Shown here: positions 15,807-24,273 of the stretch, piece by piece
Layout: every line of letters starts with the position of its first letter
Position numbering within the stretch: position 1 is the stretch's first letter
Source: Amycolatopsis sp. NBC_01480
GTDB taxonomy: Bacteria > Actinomycetota > Actinomycetes > Mycobacteriales > Pseudonocardiaceae
Direction of reading: 5' to 3'
Length of the DNA: 64,000 bases
Assembly (NCBI RefSeq): GCF_036227205.1
Contig: NZ_CP109442.1
Location: 372,001 to 436,000, forward strand
Made by a program: the position numbers and the translations under genes
Notes under the pieces: model-generated
Told to the model about the DNA's origin: nothing
What the model saw: only the letters and a program-made list of their open reading frames with translations
Database searches by the model: none

Positions 15807-16010
15807 TCAGCTCCTCAATTCGGTAGCGAGCGAGTCGAGTTCGTCGGCCACCGAGGCGAAATGCTGGTAAGCATCCGTCGAGGTCGAGATGTCGTACAGG
15901 CCCTGGATAGTGGCGTAGCTACGCCTTTCGGCAGCCAGCATCTCTGCGGCGTTAGCCAGCAGTTCCTTTGCTACCGCTTGATATTGAGCCTGCGTAATTG
16001 CCGCAGCCAC
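15807..16010 (-). CDS. Small helical head-region protein (67 aa)
   Basis: A 67-residue, mostly helical protein (ITQAQYQAVAKELLANAAEM, FASVADELDSLATELRS). GTG at 16010 with AAAGGGA about 7 bases upstream is preferred. The stop is one base before the capsid start codon. Its role is unknown; small helical proteins between scaffold and capsid may be assembly cofactors. Confidence 0.5.
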   Translation of the reverse strand: MAAAITQAQYQAVAKELLANAAEMLAAERRSYATIQGLYDISTSTDAYQHFASVADELDSLATELRS

Positions 16011-16073
16011 AATTCATCCCTTTCACTTGAAGGAATAGGAGATTTACCCACTCCCTCGGGGGAAGGGGTGGAA

Positions 16074-16628
16074 TCAGCGGCCGAAGACCTGCCGGGCGAC
16101 AATTTCGCCTGGGGTCAGCTCCTTCTGCTGCGGACGTTTGCCCGCGACATTGAGCTTCGGCGGCTTAACGCTGTCCTCGCCGTCCTTCGTGGACTGAGCT
16201 GAGAACAACTCGGGGACTTCGTCTTTCAGCTCGGCTACCTGCTCTTCGAGGCCGGCGATGTCGTCGCCGTCGAAGTCGATCCGTTCGAGGTCGAGCATCC
16301 GGAACAGACGGTCAACCCGCGCGGAATTGGCTCCCTGCTCAATGAATGCAGCCTTCGCGGCAGCCTTGATCGCGAACGGCTTGTACTTCGCGGCTTCCGC
16401 GGCTTCGCGGGCCGATTTGCCGTCGGCGTCCTCGTACCGTTCGGAAAGCTCGGCCAGCTTCTTCCGGCGGTCCGCGCTCTCCGCGTTCACCTTCTTCAGC
16501 TTGTCGGCCGTGGTGTTCTTCTCCGCCTGCACCGCTTCCCACTCTTCTTTCGTGGGCGGCGTCCACTCATCGGCCGGCGCATCCGCGGTGGCCTCAGCTT
16601 CGGGTGCAGCGGTGTTCTCGTCAGCCAT
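16074..16628 (-). CDS. Capsid scaffolding protein
   Basis: A 184-residue, highly charged and almost entirely helical protein. It has a disordered acidic N-terminus (AAPEAEATADAPADEW), a central coiled coil (DKLKKVNAESADRRKKLAEL and onward) and a basic C-terminus (KRPQQKELTPGEIVARQVFGR). This composition and its place between the MuF-like gene and the capsid fit the GP20-type scaffold class, which directs capsid assembly and is then expelled or cleaved. No protease domain is fused to it and none is obvious nearby. Confidence 0.75.
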   Translation of the reverse strand: MADENTAAPEAEATADAPADEWTPPTKEEWEAVQAEKNTTADKLKKVNAESADRRKKLAELSERYEDADGKSAREAAEAAKYKPFAIKAAAKAAFIEQGANSARVDRLFRMLDLERIDFDGDDIAGLEEQVAELKDEVPELFSAQSTKDGEDSVKPPKLNVAGKRPQQKELTPGEIVARQVFGR

Positions 16629-16669
16629 CAGCGGCTCTCCTTGGTGAATGCCCCTCTCGGGACGACCTG

Positions 16670-17827
16670 TCAGCCCGGAACGGGCCGGGTAGTGAACGTG
16701 CGCTTCTTCAAGGCGCGTTCGGTCTTGCGCTTCACGGAGGCAGGAACCAGCCAGCCGGAAGGACTCGGGGCGTTGCGCTGCATGCCGATCCGGGTCAGCA
16801 ACCGGTCAGCTGCCTCGCGCCGGACTGCCTCGGATTCCGAGGGCAGCGCGTAGCCGTTCAGGATCGAGCGCTCAGCCTCACGGCGAAGCACGGTCGGAAG
16901 ATCGGTCGAGGCAGACACCATCGCCGCCTGAGCAGCCTCGTGTGCGGCGGCAACAGCCACCTGGTCGCCATTGGCTTGTGCGTCGGCGATCGCGCCTTGC
17001 CAGTCATGGGTGACGGCCTGCGCTGCGGCAGTGTCGTGACCCAGCCATGGCGTGACACGGCACCTGCAATTCATGTGGCGTGGAGGTCCATTTAGGACCG
17101 TCTCGTTGCCGTCCGGGCCGACTGGCTGGTACGCCTTGCCGAAGGACAGCCGCCAGTCGAAGACTCCGTTGACGGCGAAGTGGCCTGACAGCGCCAGGCA
17201 CTGCACGCACGCGTCCCGCTCAGCCACCCAGAGCAGACGGCCGCCGACCTCATCGTTGACTGAGGCAAGGGCGTTGTTCAGCTCCTCGTTGACAACGGTC
17301 CGGGCGGTGCGGTGGACAATGTTCGCTGCCTGCTGCGCCGGAGAGATCGCGCGGTTCACCGTCACGAATGAGCCGCGCTGCAAGGTGCCGACCAATGCCG
17401 ACGCCATCGAAGTCTTCGACCGGGCGGTAGTGACTGCCCTAGCGACCCTCAGATGGGTGTCTGTGTCGAGCGCATCCGATACGTCGGTGGGGATCGCGCC
17501 TGCCTCAGCGAACCCCTGCGAAATCCCAAGCTGCCGTGCCTGCCGGGCGAACCGGAGGATAGTGTTCGTGGCGTCGCCGCCGATGTTCATCAGCGACAGC
17601 CGATCCGCCAGCTCGGTGACGTACTTCCGGAACTCCGTGCCGTCTTGCTCGACACGGGGCTTCCCGAAACGGCGGATCCATTCGACGTGCGCCCACGCCA
17701 GAACCTGCTTCAAGGTCTCGTTGATCGGGCTTGAAGCGGCGACCGCGGCTGCCTCTTCAAGGTCGAGGGCCTGCCCGTCATGTGCGACGACGATCAGCGG
17801 CAGCGCGCTACTCGGCTGGGGGGACAT
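16670..17827 (-). CDS. MuF-like minor head protein
   Basis: A 385-residue protein whose residues 170-265 carry the phage Mu F signature: VVNEELNNALASVNDE, then a putative metal site formed by ERDACVQCLALSGH and PPRHMNCRCRV. The N-terminal half is helical. MuF-like proteins sit near the portal inside the head. The start at 17827 overlaps the portal 3' end by 20 bases, which couples the two. There is no C-terminal toxin-type extension beyond helices ending at residue 385, unlike some MuF polymorphic toxins. Confidence 0.85.
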   Translation of the reverse strand: MSPQPSSALPLIVVAHDGQALDLEEAAAVAASSPINETLKQVLAWAHVEWIRRFGKPRVEQDGTEFRKYVTELADRLSLMNIGGDATNTILRFARQARQLGISQGFAEAGAIPTDVSDALDTDTHLRVARAVTTARSKTSMASALVGTLQRGSFVTVNRAISPAQQAANIVHRTARTVVNEELNNALASVNDEVGGRLLWVAERDACVQCLALSGHFAVNGVFDWRLSFGKAYQPVGPDGNETVLNGPPRHMNCRCRVTPWLGHDTAAAQAVTHDWQGAIADAQANGDQVAVAAAHEAAQAAMVSASTDLPTVLRREAERSILNGYALPSESEAVRREAADRLLTRIGMQRNAPSPSGWLVPASVKRKTERALKKRTFTTRPVPG

Positions 17828-19412
17828 CGTCGGTGTCCTGCATGTCGCCGAGGATCGCCTGGACCACTGCCTGTACCTGCTCTTCGGTGATCAGGCCGGC
17901 AGCCTGCGCCGGGGCAAGCGCGCCCATGGCGTCGCCGAACTTCACCAACTGGTCCAGCCGGCGAGCCAGCGTGGCCTCACCGTCCTGATCCCAGGAAGTG
18001 ACCTGCTCGTCGGTGTAGCCGTTTTCCTTCAGCGTCTGCTCGACAGGCACGCCAGCGTTCTGCTTGGCCTGCGCCGTCTCCCAGTCCGCCAAGGAGTCCG
18101 AGGTTTCCGACGGTGCCCACGTGACCTCCACCGACGGATCAGCGAAGCCCAGCACCTTCAACGCGAACACGAACAGGTCGCACCAGGTCTGGCTGAACGA
18201 CAGTTTCCGGCTGTCCACCTTGAACACGAACGGCCGATCCACGATCTTCAGCGACTCGCCCGAGGGCTGGCCGCCGGTCATCTGGAACCGCGACATCGGC
18301 GTGCGGGTGATGTGCGCGCCGTACGCCAGGTACTTGTCAACCGGGTCGAAAATGACCTTCGGGTCCGAAGCGTTGAACTCGCCGAACTGCTTGATACCCG
18401 AAGACATGAACAACGAGTCCGGGCCGCCCTGCAACTGCGACTGCGCCTCGCCGGCGATCGGCTGCGTGGTACCGATGTCGCTCAGCGGAATCGAGAACCG
18501 ACCCTCGTCCAGGCTGGCGGGGTCCGACGAGTCGGAGTCGTCGTTCATCAACGCCCAGCGCTGGTTGAAGCTCTGGTACTCCACACCGGACAGGTGCGTC
18601 AGGAGCAGCTTGTGGATCGCGTCCTGCGCCGAGTAGAAGCCCCGATGCTCAGGTGTGCCGTAGTCGTCGGCGTCAGTGCGGAAGTGGAAGATCGGGACCT
18701 GCCCGTACGGGTTGTCCAGTACGTGACCCGAGGGACCATCGTCGTCATCGTCGATATCCCCCGTGTACGGAACGAACTCCTCGGCCTTGGTGCCGTCGGT
18801 GCCGGCGCGGGACACGAACTGTTCGATACGGTCCGGGTACAACAGATCGACCCGCACGGGCTGCTTGCTCTGCCCGTGCGCCGAAGACAGCGACTGCTCG
18901 GGATGCCCCAACGTCCACTGCTTGACCGCGAACAGCACCATCAGCGGGTTCTCGGGGTCGTAGAAGATGCGTACCGAGCGCGGGTCCTGATAGAAGACGT
19001 TGACCTGGGTGGGATCCTCGTCGTCCGGCCACACGAACACGTAGCTGTCGCCGAAGGTGCAGGCCTTGCGGTGCACGTTGACCGAGCCCAAACCGAGCTT
19101 GTTGGACTTCCAGACCGCCTCGATCGCCTGCTGCTGCGCCTCGTCCTCCGAGGTGATGCTGGTGATCGAAAGCCGTTCCACCACCGCATCGACCGGTGTG
19201 GCAGCGAAACCGAACTGATATGTCAGTCCACTCCGGATCAATGCCCGGCGCAGACGCAGTGAGGCGAACTGCTCCGGCACGACACCGCAGTAGTACTGCT
19301 CGGCAACGTCGTAGTCGTGGTGCGAGTCCTTCAAGCCCTTCAGCGCCAGCGTCAGGTCTGCGTTACCGCCGTACGCCAGCGGATTCACGGTCTGCTCGGA
19401 GGTGATCGTCAT
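17808..19412 (-). CDS. Portal protein, SPP1 Gp6-like
   Basis: A 534-residue protein. Its features fit the SPP1-type portal: an N-terminal helical wing (LKGLKDSHHDYDVAEQYYCG), a central clip and stem region (VNVFYQDPRSVRIFYDPENP), the DKYLAYGAHITRTPMSRFQM stretch, and a Gln/Glu-rich helical C-terminus (ALAPAQAAGLITEEQVQAVV). ATG at 19412 follows GAGGAGG by 6 bases and is preferred over an ATG five codons earlier. Twelve copies form the DNA channel and dock the terminase. It lies between the large terminase and MuF, the standard order. Confidence 0.88.
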   Translation of the reverse strand: MTITSEQTVNPLAYGGNADLTLALKGLKDSHHDYDVAEQYYCGVVPEQFASLRLRRALIRSGLTYQFGFAATPVDAVVERLSITSITSEDEAQQQAIEAVWKSNKLGLGSVNVHRKACTFGDSYVFVWPDDEDPTQVNVFYQDPRSVRIFYDPENPLMVLFAVKQWTLGHPEQSLSSAHGQSKQPVRVDLLYPDRIEQFVSRAGTDGTKAEEFVPYTGDIDDDDDGPSGHVLDNPYGQVPIFHFRTDADDYGTPEHRGFYSAQDAIHKLLLTHLSGVEYQSFNQRWALMNDDSDSSDPASLDEGRFSIPLSDIGTTQPIAGEAQSQLQGGPDSLFMSSGIKQFGEFNASDPKVIFDPVDKYLAYGAHITRTPMSRFQMTGGQPSGESLKIVDRPFVFKVDSRKLSFSQTWCDLFVFALKVLGFADPSVEVTWAPSETSDSLADWETAQAKQNAGVPVEQTLKENGYTDEQVTSWDQDGEATLARRLDQLVKFGDAMGALAPAQAAGLITEEQVQAVVQAILGDMQDTDDVPPAE

Positions 19413-19439
19413 GGGCCACCTCCTCAAGGTTCCGTGTTG

Positions 19440-20939
19440 TCAGGCCACTCCGATGGAGCGCACTGCGGGCTTCTGCTTGTGGTTCTTGGGAAGGATCGCG
19501 GCCACACCGGACCCGATCGCGTCCACGAGGTCGTCGAACGGTGCCTTCGGAAACGCCACCATCTGGCCTTCCGCGGCAGGCAACGGCTTCTCGTGCACCA
19601 CGAGGCCGCGCTGATAGCGGGTCAGCAGCCGGGCTGCACGGACTTCCTTGCGGTCCGACTGGTGCACGGTGGTAATCGGCACTGGCAAGTCATGCAGGAT
19701 CGCCCGCCACGTCTCGCCGCCTTGATTGGTTTCGATCAAGACGCCGGCTGTTTCCGGGTAGGCATCCAAGATCTGGAGTACGCGGTTACGCAGCTCCCGG
19801 CCGGGCTGGATCCGCAACTGCCAGGCATCGCGTACGACGGCGCGCTGTTCCAGCGGCGAATAGCCGACAACAGCCAGCGCCGTATAGTCGCTGCGATCGG
19901 TCGCCGTCACCGCCGGGTCGATCGACAGCAGCTGGCGGGCGATGCCATGGACCTCGGCGTGAGTGAAGTCCTCCGGACGCCAGTACTCACCGTCCGCACC
20001 CATCGGATCGTTCTGGTAATTCTTCAGGAACGAGCGCGTGTGCCTAATCGACTGTAGATACTCCAGTGACCACTTCTCCGGCCAAATCGACCGCTCAGAG
20101 CCCGTCTGTGGGTCGGTGATCAACGCCGGGTAGTAGTACGCCTGGAAACCCTCGTCGCGCACCCACTGGGCTGTATCGGAGGGAAGCGTCACTGACTTGA
20201 CGAGGTCGTGCACCAGGGAGCCGGCCATCGTGACAGTGCCGACGACGACAACGGCGGCGTAGACGTTCAACGGCAGGATAGCGTCCAGCAGCGTCGACAG
20301 CCGCTTGTCCTTCTGTGCCAACGAGTAGCTTGCCTCGTCTGGTTCGATATCGTCGATGATCAGTAGATCTGGTCGGGTATTGCCGACTTTCAATCCGAGC
20401 GCGGACGAGTCGACACCGCGGGCAGCGAACACGAACCCTGACCGGGCTTGGTACAGACCGCGGTTGTCGGCAGTCTTGGTTCCGCCGCTGCGAGTCATCG
20501 GCGTGCACAGGTCCGGGAAGTCGAGCCGGAGCAGAGCGTTGGTTTCAAGTTCACGCTTGAAACTGGCAAGGTGGGTCTCGGCCTGTGTGGCGCTGTCAGC
20601 GAAAGCGGCTGCGAACCGCCGATGCCCATGGGCGGCAGCCCACATCGGCAAGATCAGGTAAAACCATGTCGATTTTCCGCATGATCGCGGAGCGACATAC
20701 GCCGAACGTTGAGAGCCCGGTTTGGCGGCCGGGACCACCCACTGCAACGCCTGCTTGACGATGTCGGCGTGGAACTCCGACAGGGTGATCTCGCCACCGG
20801 TTTCATCACCGCGCATGTGCGCAGACAGATACAAGACCCCGAACAGCAAGGGGTCGAGCCGGCAAGCGGCTCGGCGTCCCCGGGAGGTCTCCAGTACGCG
20901 CTGGTCGTATCTCCGCAGGTAGGCAGTCAGATCGAACAC
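19440..20939 (-). CDS. Terminase large subunit
   Basis: A 499-residue packaging motor. The N-terminal ATPase has Walker A as APRSCGKSTW and Walker B as LLIIDDIEPDE, followed by the coupling region VVVVGTVTMAG. The C-terminal RNase H-fold nuclease has Asp residues at LSIDPAVTATDRSDYTAL, ETNQGG and the final DDLVDAIGSG. GTG at 20939 with AGGGGG upstream is preferred over a longer ATG frame. Unusually, the small subunit is not immediately upstream: two genes on the opposite strand lie between them. Confidence 0.92.
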   Translation of the reverse strand: MFDLTAYLRRYDQRVLETSRGRRAACRLDPLLFGVLYLSAHMRGDETGGEITLSEFHADIVKQALQWVVPAAKPGSQRSAYVAPRSCGKSTWFYLILPMWAAAHGHRRFAAAFADSATQAETHLASFKRELETNALLRLDFPDLCTPMTRSGGTKTADNRGLYQARSGFVFAARGVDSSALGLKVGNTRPDLLIIDDIEPDEASYSLAQKDKRLSTLLDAILPLNVYAAVVVVGTVTMAGSLVHDLVKSVTLPSDTAQWVRDEGFQAYYYPALITDPQTGSERSIWPEKWSLEYLQSIRHTRSFLKNYQNDPMGADGEYWRPEDFTHAEVHGIARQLLSIDPAVTATDRSDYTALAVVGYSPLEQRAVVRDAWQLRIQPGRELRNRVLQILDAYPETAGVLIETNQGGETWRAILHDLPVPITTVHQSDRKEVRAARLLTRYQRGLVVHEKPLPAAEGQMVAFPKAPFDDLVDAIGSGVAAILPKNHKQKPAVRSIGVA

Positions 20940-21000
20940 TGACGCACACCCCCTGCGCGCCTTGGCTGAGTTCGGGCTGGAAAGCCACAACCTCGCGCAC

Positions 21001-21036
21001 TAGACACACTAAGCGCACTGAGATACAGTAGCTACA
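21001..21036 (+). promoter_or_regulatory. Sigma70-like promoter for a leaderless rightward operon
   Basis: TAGACA (21001-21006) and TACAGT (21024-21029) are 17 bases apart, close to TTGACA/TATAAT. The -10 ends 6 bases before the ATG at 21036, so the transcript probably starts at or next to the start codon. There is no ribosome-binding site. The element lies just upstream of the terminase large subunit start on the other strand. Confidence 0.6.
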
Positions 21037-21293
21037 TGACGAACACCAAGTTGGACGCCAGCGCCCCCATCGAGGTCTGGCTGACCCAGAAGAACATCGA
21101 AGTCAACTGCATGGTCGTCTTCGACGGCGAAGAAACCACCCAACTGGACGTGGACTCTCTGTCCATGCGTGGAGCACAGCGAGAGATCACCGGATACCTG
21201 GTCCAGTCCGGGTATGAGCCTGTCGGCCGATGGAGCATCGAAGCCGACGGTGAGACCTCGCGCACCTTCAAGCCAGCCAAGGAAAAGCGATGA
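21036..21293 (+). CDS. Small accessory protein, rightward (85 aa)
   Basis: An 85-residue soluble protein opening MTNTKLDASAPIEVWLTQKN, with alternating strands and helices (VNCMVVFDGEETTQLDVDSL, REITGYLVQSGYEPVGRWSI). The family was not recognised, though similar short proteins occur in actinomycete phages and integrative elements. It is transcribed against the late operon from its own promoter, and the next start overlaps its stop (ATGA). Position, strand and own promoter mark it as a moron: a gene added to a phage that can be expressed during lysogeny. Confidence 0.6.
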   Translation: MTNTKLDASAPIEVWLTQKNIEVNCMVVFDGEETTQLDVDSLSMRGAQREITGYLVQSGYEPVGRWSIEADGETSRTFKPAKEKR

Positions 21294-21481
21294 CCATCAA
21301 GATCCGACTCGACGGGGAGCCTGAAGAGATCACCTCAGCCGTTCAGCGGCTGCGAGAGACCTTCGAGGTTGCATACAACGACAAGGTCATGTCAAACGAA
21401 AACAGCTTCACTGTCCGGGCCTACATGGAAGCTCGGATGCAGCCGCACGCGGCCTCTGAAGATGCACAGGGGCCAGTCTGA
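21290..21481 (+). CDS. DUF3970-like small protein (63 aa)
   Basis: The first 50 residues (MTIKIRLDGEPEEITSAVQR, then FTVRAYMEARM) fit the short DUF3970/YvzF pattern, a strand-helix-strand-strand fold ending with a conserved RxY, often on phages and integrative elements and of unknown function. The start overlaps the previous stop (ATGA). The stop at 21481 lies one base from the convergent end of the small terminase gene, so packing is very tight. It is co-transcribed with the 85-residue gene. Confidence 0.6.
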   Translation: MTIKIRLDGEPEEITSAVQRLRETFEVAYNDKVMSNENSFTVRAYMEARMQPHAASEDAQGPV

Positions 21482-21482
21482 A

Positions 21483-22028
21483 TCAGTCGCCCTGCCCAGC
21501 GGCGGTGTCCCGGAGCCGAGCTTCCTCCGCGGACACCGCCGCTTCAGCCTGCTCAACCAGATCCAGCACCTCAGGGCGGATAGTCTCCACAGTCGCGGAG
21601 ACCTCTGCCTTCGCCGGCGCGTCCAAGCCCAACAGCCGGGCAGTGCGTTCCTCGATCCTCAGCAGGCGATCGATCGCAGCGAGCACGGGGCCATCATCGG
21701 CCAGGGGCTCCTTCGTGCCGGTGGCCTCGTCCTCAAGCGCGACAACCCGACCATGATCCACCCGCCAGTGCGTCGTCTCCAGCACTTTCACGGCTGCCTC
21801 ACGGTACGAGTCCAGCCGATCCAACTGGAACTGCCGGTACTCGTCGACTAACGGGTCGACGCGTTCCGCCATAGCCTCACGAACACGGTTGTGGGCCGTA
21901 CCCAGAGAGACGCCCAACTCATCGGCGATTCGCCGGTAGCTCACGCCTTTCAGCCGCATCTCGTATGCCCGAGCGGTCTGCTCAGCGATCACTGCGCGGT
22001 TCGGAGAAGCCTGCGGGGAGCTGCCCAT
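21483..22028 (-). CDS. Terminase small subunit, putative
   Basis: A 181-residue protein. Residues 20-55 hold a helix-turn-helix (YEMRLKGVSYRRIADELGVS, LGTAHNRVREAM) as in small terminases that recognise the packaging site. The middle is a helical oligomerisation region with LDRLLRIEERTARLLGLDAP, and the C-terminus is acidic and helical. ATG at 22028 has GGGAG 7 bases upstream. It lies between the HNH gene and the large subunit. A simple HTH regulator is possible, but the LLRIEERTARLLGLD segment is typical of actinophage small terminases. Confidence 0.75.
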   Translation of the reverse strand: MGSSPQASPNRAVIAEQTARAYEMRLKGVSYRRIADELGVSLGTAHNRVREAMAERVDPLVDEYRQFQLDRLDSYREAAVKVLETTHWRVDHGRVVALEDEATGTKEPLADDGPVLAAIDRLLRIEERTARLLGLDAPAKAEVSATVETIRPEVLDLVEQAEAAVSAEEARLRDTAAGQGD

Positions 22029-22120
22029 CGTTCAACTCCCTGTGTTCAGGATCGGGTCGGCTGTAACGCTGGACGCTAGCCCGGCGACCAACCAGCATCG
22101 ATCGGAAGGACGGGCAGCAC

Positions 22121-22315
22121 ATGGCCATCGTGGTGATCAGGGGCGGCTTCGAGACGACGTACGAGAAGGCAACGTCAGTGCAGATCGTGCAAGCCGAATA
22201 TCTGTATGTGAACGGACCTACCGATAAGATGGCTATCGGGCCGCTTGCCATCTTCGCACCAGGCCAGTGGGACCGAGCCGAGCATGTCGGCAGCGGAAGC
22301 CAGAACGACGACTAG
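22121..22315 (+). CDS. Small accessory protein, rightward (64 aa)
   Basis: A 64-residue protein (MAIVVIRGGFETTYEKATSV, then AEYLYVNGPTDKMAIGPLAI) with a GGAAGGA stretch about 10 bases before ATG. It is beta-rich with no membrane segment and no recognised family. It is transcribed rightward between the leftward HNH and small terminase genes and ends 6 bases from the convergent HNH stop. It is the third opposite-strand insertion in the packaging module. Confidence 0.5.
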   Translation: MAIVVIRGGFETTYEKATSVQIVQAEYLYVNGPTDKMAIGPLAIFAPGQWDRAEHVGSGSQNDD

Positions 22316-22320
22316 CGAAA

Positions 22321-22779
22321 TCAGGCTACGTGTGTCCAGATGACCCGACGGGCGATCATGCTGATCAGCGGGTTGGAGACGCCGAAGTCGGCGGCGAGAC
22401 TCGTGATGGTCTGTCCGGCAGCTCTGAGCCGGCGGATCTCGATGACCTGATCCTCAGTCAGTTTTGACGTGCCCATACGACTTCCGCGTGCACGCTGTTC
22501 ACGTGTCAGCGGCGGAAAATTGTAGTTGTGGGGGTGGCGTCCCCGGGCCGCGTTCGCCGCGATCTTTTCCTTCGGTGTCAGCGCCACGAGGTGTGTCAGC
22601 TCCACGCAGCCCGGATGGTCGAGGCAGGTGTGACAAACCTGTTTGCCCGCAGGGATGGGTCCGTTGGCCTGTTCCCAGATCCAGCGGTGGGCGAGGACTC
22701 GTTTCCCGCCCACGCTAAGGTATCCGTAGCCGCCCGTTCCCATGCGCGAACCGGTCCACTCCTTGCATGAATTGGGCAT
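22321..22779 (-). CDS. HNH endonuclease
   Basis: A 152-residue protein. Residues 30-85 hold an HNH domain of the phage type: YLSVGGKRVLAHRWIWEQAN, then VCHTCLDHPGCVELTHLVAL. The Cys pairs hold zinc and the His residues provide catalysis. A C-terminal HTH (SKLTEDQVIEIRRLRAAGQT and onward) resembles the DNA-recognition module of HNH homing enzymes. HNH proteins beside the terminase genes of cos phages such as HK97 are needed for genome end cutting; its position supports that, but a free-standing homing nuclease is also possible. ATG 22779 has GGGAGC upstream. Confidence 0.85.
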   Translation of the reverse strand: MPNSCKEWTGSRMGTGGYGYLSVGGKRVLAHRWIWEQANGPIPAGKQVCHTCLDHPGCVELTHLVALTPKEKIAANAARGRHPHNYNFPPLTREQRARGSRMGTSKLTEDQVIEIRRLRAAGQTITSLAADFGVSNPLISMIARRVIWTHVA

Positions 22780-22806
22780 TGTGTAGCTCCCTACTAAGGA
22801 GACCGG

Positions 22807-22851
22807 GAGCGCGACACGGCAGCGAGTAGGGGCGCACGCCGTGCCGCGCTC
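22807..22851 (-). promoter_or_regulatory. Stable hairpin in the leader of the HNH/packaging operon
   Basis: GAGCGCGACACGGC (22807-22820) pairs with GCCGTGCCGCGCTC (22838-22851) with one mismatch and a 17-base loop. It lies in the untranslated leader 28 bases before the HNH start. No T-run follows, so an attenuator or packaging-site role is possible. Confidence 0.5.
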
Positions 22852-22951
22852 AACCGGGGATTGGAGCCTGGCTCAGCGCGGTGAGTAGTCCATAAGATGT
22901 TCCGCGGGCCAGGTGGAATTTCGAACTGGACGCAAATATCCAGCTTGACAA

Positions 22952-22981
22952 ATAGTAGCATCGAGGGCATTTGGAATGCAA
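22952..22981 (-). promoter_or_regulatory. Candidate promoter of the packaging/late operon
   Basis: On the minus strand TTGCAT (22981-22976) and TACTAT (22957-22952) are 18 bases apart in a locally AT-richer stretch. A transcript from about 22945 would have a 165-base leader before the HNH start, including the hairpin at 22807-22851. The gap 22780-23018 contains no gene. Confidence 0.45.
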
Positions 22982-23018
22982 CGACCATGGAATGTTCGGC
23001 GTGTCGCGTTTCCCCGGG

Positions 23019-23846
23019 CTATGCGGACATCTGCTCAGGCCTCAGGAACAGGTCCAGCACGTCCCCCACGCGATAGCTGGGGCGGCCACGTCGGTCCTTT
23101 CCGACCGACCGGAGCTTCGGCGGCAACTCATCGCCCCGCACTACGCGCTTTTGTGCGTACGTCCTGATCGTCGATGCCGCAATCTCCACCCCGAGTTGCC
23201 CGAGAAGGCGAGATACCTGCGTCGCGTTGACGGTTGCGTCCGCGACCTGGCCGAGTAGTGCCTGCTGCTTTTCATCGACCGACGACTCTGCGCCACAAGA
23301 CGGGCAGCGAACCGTTCGTTTTCCTTGCGCCGCGTACAGGTGCTGCTCACACGTGCCGATCTCCAACTGGGCGCCGCATCGGCCGGCGTACACGCGGGAC
23401 ACGGGAAGGTCGACGACATTGGCGGCGTTCCGGGTCTCCCGCAGGATGTCCTCCACCATCACCTCCGCCCCATCCAGAGAGGCAAGAAGGCCTGGGAACG
23501 TGGCCATCCAGTCGCACGCTTCAGGAACGGTCTGCACTTCAAAAGCGAGGTGGTCGTTGGCGGAGGCGAACACGTATGCCCAGTACCAGACGAACCGTTC
23601 CAGCCCCCTGCGTGCGTCGCTGGCGGCCTCGTCGAACACCAGCGGCGTCTCGGTTCCGCGCCGACCGTTGGGCACTACAGTCCGGTGCCGACGGGTCAGG
23701 GTGACCTCAAGCTCATCCCACAGCCCAGTGCCGGCGGTGACTGGGACCGATTTCAGCGCACGGACCAGATCGGCGACATGGGCGGCGCAGATCACATCCT
23801 GAGTCGGACGGCCACAGACAGGAACGGCGCAATCGTGATGCTGCAT
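23019..23846 (-). CDS. Zinc-binding, HTH-containing phage protein
   Basis: A 275-residue protein with three parts. A small zinc motif at the N-terminus has Cys6, Cys11, Cys20 and His23. A helical middle contains GLERFVWYWAYVFASANDHL. A C-terminal half has a second zinc ribbon (CGAQLEIGTC and RCPSCGAES) and an HTH-like segment (NATQVSRLLGQLGVEIAAST, then RTYAQKRVV). Proteins of this style are common between replication and packaging genes of actinophages, where they are annotated only as DNA-binding. ATG at 23846 has GGAG 9 bases upstream. It is divergent from the next HTH gene and may regulate the switch to late expression; that is inference. Confidence 0.6.
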   Translation of the reverse strand: MQHHDCAVPVCGRPTQDVICAAHVADLVRALKSVPVTAGTGLWDELEVTLTRRHRTVVPNGRRGTETPLVFDEAASDARRGLERFVWYWAYVFASANDHLAFEVQTVPEACDWMATFPGLLASLDGAEVMVEDILRETRNAANVVDLPVSRVYAGRCGAQLEIGTCEQHLYAAQGKRTVRCPSCGAESSVDEKQQALLGQVADATVNATQVSRLLGQLGVEIAASTIRTYAQKRVVRGDELPPKLRSVGKDRRGRPSYRVGDVLDLFLRPEQMSA

Positions 23847-24273
23847 GGACCCATGCTCCGGCCATCGGGCGACATCAACCAGGATTTTTGCTGGCGTGTC
23901 GTCGACTGCGCTTGGTTCGCAATGGCTCAGCCGCCAGATTCGAATGCCATAGCGGATGGAATTCAAATGGCATTGGCCGAGTCATCAGCGAGCCCTCAGT
24001 GAGCCACCACCGCGTCGACCGGGAATCCCCGGGGAGTCCCGGACATGTCCCCATGGGACACATGCCCCCGACCTGGAGACCTCTCGAAAATAGACATCTC
24101 AATTCGATTTGTCTCGATTCAAGAGGTATGACCAACGGAACCCCTCCCGAGGGGTTAGGAATGCGCTCCCGAGGGATACCCCGGATCGCGGCACTGACCG
24201 ACCCGAGATGGTTCGACAGCTGCCGGCGGCGGGATCCAAGCAGGGACGGCCAGGCCGGTCTATGTTCGATCAC
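23847..24273. promoter_or_regulatory. Divergent control region rich in dyads
   Basis: This 427-base non-coding stretch lies between a leftward DNA-binding gene and a rightward HTH gene. It holds a 20-base near-palindrome GGGAATCCCCGGGGAGTCCC (24021-24040), TGTCCCCATGGGACA (24046-24060) and AACCCCTCCCGAGGGGTT (24139-24156), plus an AT-richer segment at 24086-24120. The dyads look like operators, but no cognate protein can be named. Confidence 0.5.

Noticed and set aside
17052..19262. A 736-codon plus-strand frame across MuF and portal genes
   Set aside because: Spans two real leftward genes with clear domains and is a high-GC shadow.
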